The translations under genes and the position numbers were made by a program. The notes beneath the pieces are model-generated. The model was not told the DNA's origin. It saw nothing but the letters and a program-made list of their open reading frames with translations, and searched no databases. Below, piece after piece: positions 59,871 to 64,000 of a stretch of 64,000 nt of DNA. The DNA is taken from NCBI RefSeq assembly GCF_963675165.1, contig NC_087377.1:3909899-3973898 (forward strand). The letters run 5' to 3'. Numbering within the stretch: position 1 is the first letter of the stretch; every line of letters starts with the position of its first letter. This DNA is from Halichondria panicea (taxonomy: Eukaryota; Porifera; Demospongiae; Suberitida; Halichondriidae).

Positions 59871-62119
59871 ATGGCTAGCTGTCACAGAGTAACAAGATCT
59901 GTCAGCATTGATCATGAAGGTTGGAACATCTTTGTGACTTCTCTAATTATATAAAAGTATTCCATAGAGAAGCCACATATGAAGTCAGCGCCTGTGCTAA
60001 AGGATCTAATGAAGGAACTTGTCTCTGTTGTCAACTGGCAACTGCTCATGATCAACATGGGAGTGGAAAAGTTTGAAAATGATAAGATAGAAATTAATTT
60101 CCGGTGCGATATTGATCGACAAAAACAGGAGGCCTTTGACAAGTGGTTGAGGATGAAACCTGATGCTTGCTGGAAGGATGTCATTGATGCTTTGTATAAA
60201 ATGAATGATATCACACTAGCTAGTAGTCTTGCTAGGAAATACGACTGGAAAGACCCAAGGGTACGTACAATTATACTATTATGCATTAAATGTGTGCGCA
60301 CATGCAGAAATTTGTAAACTGGAGTTTTTTAAGTGCCTCAAAGGCTGCTCGCATCACTGCCAAGAAATTAGTGATATTCCGTGTCGAAGATTTCTTCCTC
60401 ACATTCGTCCTGGAAGAGATTACTACACCTTAAGAGATGAATCAGTGCAACCAATAATTGATGAAAGGTATAATATCATACTGTACTATACTCCATTATT
60501 ACACTGCTGTTGTACTCCCCCCCCAACACAACACATACACAGATCAGCAGCAGCCAGGACAAAGCGATTCTCACGTATCTTACAAACTATTCCACGCCCC
60601 CACAGTCTGGCCGATTTCTTTAAGAGCATTGAAGATAGTAGCAGTAAGAGTGACTTCAGAGTTGGACTTGAAGCAAGGTAAATTTATTTGCAAGTGCCGT
60701 AGTATGCTGAATAAAGCAAATTTTTTCAGGTTTGGACATGTGTACTTGAAAATGTACCCAGAAAGTGCAGAACGTCACACAAACTCAACTGAAAAGGAGT
60801 GGATAAGTTCCCAGTTGCTCAAAACAACATCTTTCAGCACTGAGTATTACTTTTTACTATAATTATAGTTTGATTGACTGTTCTGCCATGCTTACTCTAT
60901 ATACTCAGAGTGGAAGAAGCTGATGTTGAGCAACTGTTCACTGGAAGGGAACAGCTCGGGAAAGAGATCACTAGAATAACCTTGAAGTTCAGAGTAGAGG
61001 GTCAAGATGAAGGGGTCTACTCAGCTGTCATTTCAACGTATGAAGATGGGGATATGATCTACCTGGATGCTGTGTACAGAGATACAGACACTAAGAATAA
61101 AGCAAGATTAAATGTTGCTTTACCAGGACAGTGAGTATATCATAATAGTGATTGATGTTGCTTTCTGTTTCTTTCTTCTTTTAGGAAGTATGATTTGAGG
61201 ATGTCAGAATGTTCTCAGTGCATCCTGTTAGCTGAGCACCAAAACAGTAATCCATATCAGATGGCTCAAACCATTACTAATGCATTGTGCAGACTGTGAG
61301 TTTTTTGCCACCAGTTGTGCTGGTCATTTGATAATTTCTACAGTCCGAATAGAAAGTTTCGTGTCATTCTCTATGCGTCCTTTCGAAACAAGGAAAGCAC
61401 TTGGAAAGTCAAGTACATTCGACAGCGCGTGCAAAGGCAGTACAAATGGAAACCAGAGAAAGGGTATGTCGAAAAGTGTATACAGTTAGTGTTTTACTGT
61501 GTGCAATACATGCATGCATGGGTACCACGTTTACTCAATGTGTGTACACGTCAATATACAGGTGGATTCTGGCCCGGTATGATGTCGATATCTTAGACTA
61601 TGACACAAAGCAAGCTGTTGTTGACTCTGCCCCACTGAATGAAGGAGTGGACATTGAGTTTGACTACTCAAGGAAAGAAGTTGAGGTTTGTTGTGACTGC
61701 ACTGTACACCAGCTAGTAGTGTATAGTATGACTGTGTAATGTACAACCTAGTATGTTTATGCAGGACTATATATGGCAATTTAGAGATCGATGCACATGT
61801 GTATACACATGCTGTAAACATAACGGAATTTTGCATAAATTATACTCAATTATTGTAGTGGTGGAATGCATTGCTGATTATAATAGTGGTATTTTCCCGG
61901 CAGCTTTGGGGTCAAAACATATTCCCAAGAAATGTTAGTGACACCCACCCCTCAAAAGACAAGTACTACTACATGGAAGGGATTGAGGGAGTGCGACTGC
62001 CTGGGGGGGAACTCAGGGAGCCGTACAATTGGACCACTGAGAAACTGTTGAAAGATTTCGAGGAGTTTCTGGGAGATGCATTCAAGATTGCTCACATCCT
62101 CGATGGGTCACCTAACTAA
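59871..62119 (+). pseudogene. DD11: Death-domain family gene with 1-nt deletion in exon 3
   Basis: Exons: 59871-59919, 59968-60260, 60308-60467, 60543-60677, 60730-60843, 60909-61130, 61185-61295, 61344-61463, 61562-61685, 61904-62119 (TAA). The single visible lesion is in exon 3: GCCAAGAAATTAGTGAT where the family pattern needs AAAATTAGTGAT, a base lost in an A-run. The frame breaks right after the Death domain. All other exons are open and well conserved (SLADFFKSIED, EGVYSAVISTYEDGD, RYDVDILDYDTKQ, KIAHILDGSPN). A homopolymer slip in one exon of an otherwise clean gene is exactly what an assembly error would look like, so DD11 may be functional. Exon 3 cannot be skipped in frame. DD4 is its closest relative here; the final residue is Asn instead of Tyr. 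Confidence 0.7.
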
Positions 62120-62470
62120 AATGCCTTCTGTCAATTTTTTAGTTTATTGAACACTTAACTATTGTGTACGTCAGATAGACCACAAAGCACATAAAGTGGT
62201 GTGTGGTGTAATTATTAAATATTTGTATAAAGAATTTTCAAAGTGTACGGTGACTATTTTTAATCCTGAATTCCCAACACTTGTTTTATTTCTACTGGGA
62301 AGCCAAAGTTGCATGACGCCCACTCAAAGCTAGTGCTAGCCCCACCCCACTTTCTAAAAGAGGTTGTGTCACCTTTGTTTTTTGGAGGCAACAGAGGGCT
62401 TGCTGCTCATCTTGTTTTACGTTGCTAGCTAGAGCAGCTAGCAGCTAGACTACTCGAGAGTGAGTTTAAA
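62120..62470. other. Spacer DD11-DD12
   Basis: No gene. GAAGCCAAAGTTGCATGACG and CCCACTCAAAGCTAG match the spacer before DD4 (about 17870), followed by AGCCCCACCCCACTTTC at 62338, a weak version of the conserved upstream block. Confidence 0.45.
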
Positions 62471-63627
62471 ATGACTAGCCTGGCTCAGGGAGTAACAAGA
62501 GCTGTCATCAAAGATCATGAAGGTTGGGAAATCTTTGAGTCTGTGCTATAAATTATAGCCAACAAAATTTATCCACAGAGAAGCCAGATGCATGTATGAA
62601 GTCTACTCTAGGCCTATGATGAAGGATCTGATGAAGGAACTTGTCTCTGTTGTTGACTGGCAACTGCTCATGATCAACATGGGAATGGAAAAGTATGAAA
62701 ACGACAAGATAGAACGAAATTTCGGGTGCGATATTGATCGACAAAAACAGGAGGCCTTTGACAAGTGGTTGAGGAAGAAGCCTAATGCTTGCTGGAAGAA
62801 TGTCATTGATGCTTTGTATGAAATAGAGGAGATCACTCTAGCTAGTAGTCTTGCTAAGAGGTACAACTGGAAAGATCCAAGGGTACGTACCGTGATTTAT
62901 AACTGCTACAATAACTCTCAGTTTATGGCTGTAATTAAATTGCTACCCTTATAATGTTTGCGGTATGTATATAGGTATATGTGAACAGCAGCTTTCTAAG
63001 TGCCTCTTATTGTGCTCGCATTACTGCCAAGAAAAGTGACTGTATACCTTGTCGAAGATTTCTTTCTCAACCGGCTTGTGGACTAGAATACTATACCTTT
63101 AAAGATGAATCAGTACGACCAATTAATGAAATGTAAGGTATTTTGCTAACTCTATGGTGATAGAGAATTGCATTGTACCCACACACAGATCAGCAGCAGC
63201 CAGGACAAAGCGATTCTCACGTCTTATACAGACTCATCCATATCCCTACAGTCTGGCCGATTTCTTTAGGAGCATTGAAAATAGTAGCAGTAAGGTTGAC
63301 TTCAAAGTTGGACTTGAAGCAAGGTATATAACTTATCGTTAACACAAGCTAGTGCCTTTTTTTGTACAGGTTTGGACATTTGCACTGGAAAATGCATCCA
63401 AGGGCACTACTTCCCCCATACTCAACTAACCAGGAGTGGATAAGTTCCCAATTGCTCCGAAAAACAACTTTTAACCCTCAGTAAGTTACAATTAGAGACA
63501 TGCACTTTTCATGCATTTACTTACACAGTGTGGAAGAAGCTGATGTTGAGCTACTTTTTGCTGGGAGGGAGCTGCTCGGGAAAGAAATCACCAGATTGCT
63601 CACATCCTCGATGGGTCACCATACTGA
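62471..63627 (+). pseudogene. DD12: truncated Death-domain gene, exon 6 fused to exon 10 tail
   Basis: Exons: 62471-62522, 62579/62581-62882, 62975-63132, 63189-63323, 63370-63480, then 63529 into a junction at about 63593-63595. Exon 2 has a 5-nt excess near AAGTCTACTCTAGG, but using the acceptor two bases downstream (CAGAG, exon from 62581) restores the frame and gives MYEVYSRPMMKDLMKEL before a normal Death domain. Exon 6 reads VEEADVELLFAGRELLGKEITR and then runs directly into AGATTGCTCACATCC of exon 10, in a different frame, so exons 6 (rest) to 10 (most) are deleted. AGA is common to both parents, suggesting a microhomology join. The 3' flank resembles that of DD6/DD7. A Death-domain-plus-exons-3-5 protein could still be made. 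Confidence 0.8.
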
Positions 63628-64000
63628 ACTAAAACATATCTTTTTTTATGCTGTAAGAGCATGGATTTTACTGCTGCATGCACTGCCACCAAATTTCATT
63701 TAGTATATTCTATGACATCACTGCATGAGAGGCATCATTTATTTTATTTTTATAACAATTCAAGTATAGGATATACACAATTAGCTAGTAGCTAGCTAGA
63801 TTTAAAATGCATCCTAAAGAATGTGCATGTACAGAAATATTTAAACACACTGACAGTAACAATATCTTCTATATTGTGTGTACTAACAAGTTTGTTCCAT
63901 AAAGTTACAGCTATAGCGTGTGGGAAGAATTAATGAGTATTGATGCATTGATGTTTGAAACCTATAATTGGTACCAGGGATAGCCCATTAACTGAACGGC
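63628..64000. other. 3' flank of DD12
   Basis: TTTCATTTAGTATATTCTAT and GAGAGGCAT match the 3' flank of DD7 (about 37450-37490). No gene start is seen before the window ends. Confidence 0.5.

Overview
The window looks like AT-rich metazoan nuclear DNA. Genes are built from many small exons separated by canonical GT-AG introns, often only 50-70 nt long, and the introns and spacers are full of short palindromic or foldback elements, many ending in the same few terminal sequences. No bacterial-type operons, rRNA, tRNA or CRISPR arrays were seen. Compact introns, a tandemly expanded Death-domain family and the dense MITE-like repeats fit a sponge (demosponge) genome best. This is an inference from style, not a database match.

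The dominant content is one head-to-tail tandem array on the + strand: twelve paralogous ten-exon genes, called DD1 to DD12 here, covering about 3.4-63.6 kb. The ancestral product is about 510-517 aa. It has a short MAS-type N-terminus, a Death domain encoded by exon 2 (about residues 20-106), and about 400 residues of conserved sequence (exons 3-10) that I do not recognise. Exon/intron phases are the same in nearly every copy: intron 1 phase 1 (phase 0 in DD2), intron 2 phase 0, introns 3-8 phase 2, intron 9 phase 0.

Five copies read open from start to stop: DD2 (8861-11471), DD5 (20900-24455), DD6 (25513-29982), DD7 (31242-37372) and DD9 (44593-48861). Seven carry lesions: DD1 (two frameshifts, lost splice acceptor), DD3 (nonsense in exon 8), DD4 (frameshift in exon 4), DD8 (three frameshifts), DD10 (nonsense plus frameshifts), DD11 (1-nt deletion in exon 3) and DD12 (exon 6 fused to the tail of exon 10 by a deletion). 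DD2/DD3/DD9, DD5/DD10(/DD7 3' half) and DD4/DD11 form visible subfamilies. DD5 and DD10 with their flanks, and DD2 and DD9 with their upstream spacers, are segmental duplicates.

The left edge (1-3030) holds the 3' end of an unrelated, unrecognised multi-exon gene. A possible two-exon small gene lies between DD6 and DD7 (30304-30548), with a decayed relative after DD7. Spacers and the large introns (mostly introns 4, 6, 7 and 9) are filled with non-autonomous DNA transposons: a piggyBac-like element with TTAA ends (32607-33510), elements with hAT-like ends, pogo-like ends, a family with 7-bp target duplications, a TA-flanked GCCTCGATCCC family, CA microsatellites, and a nested palindromic region at 56.4-59.6 kb.

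Working hypothesis: the array is a fast-evolving innate-immunity or cell-death-type Death-domain family under birth-and-death evolution, with gene conversion homogenising exon 10 and the core of exon 2. The function of the C-terminal module is unknown.
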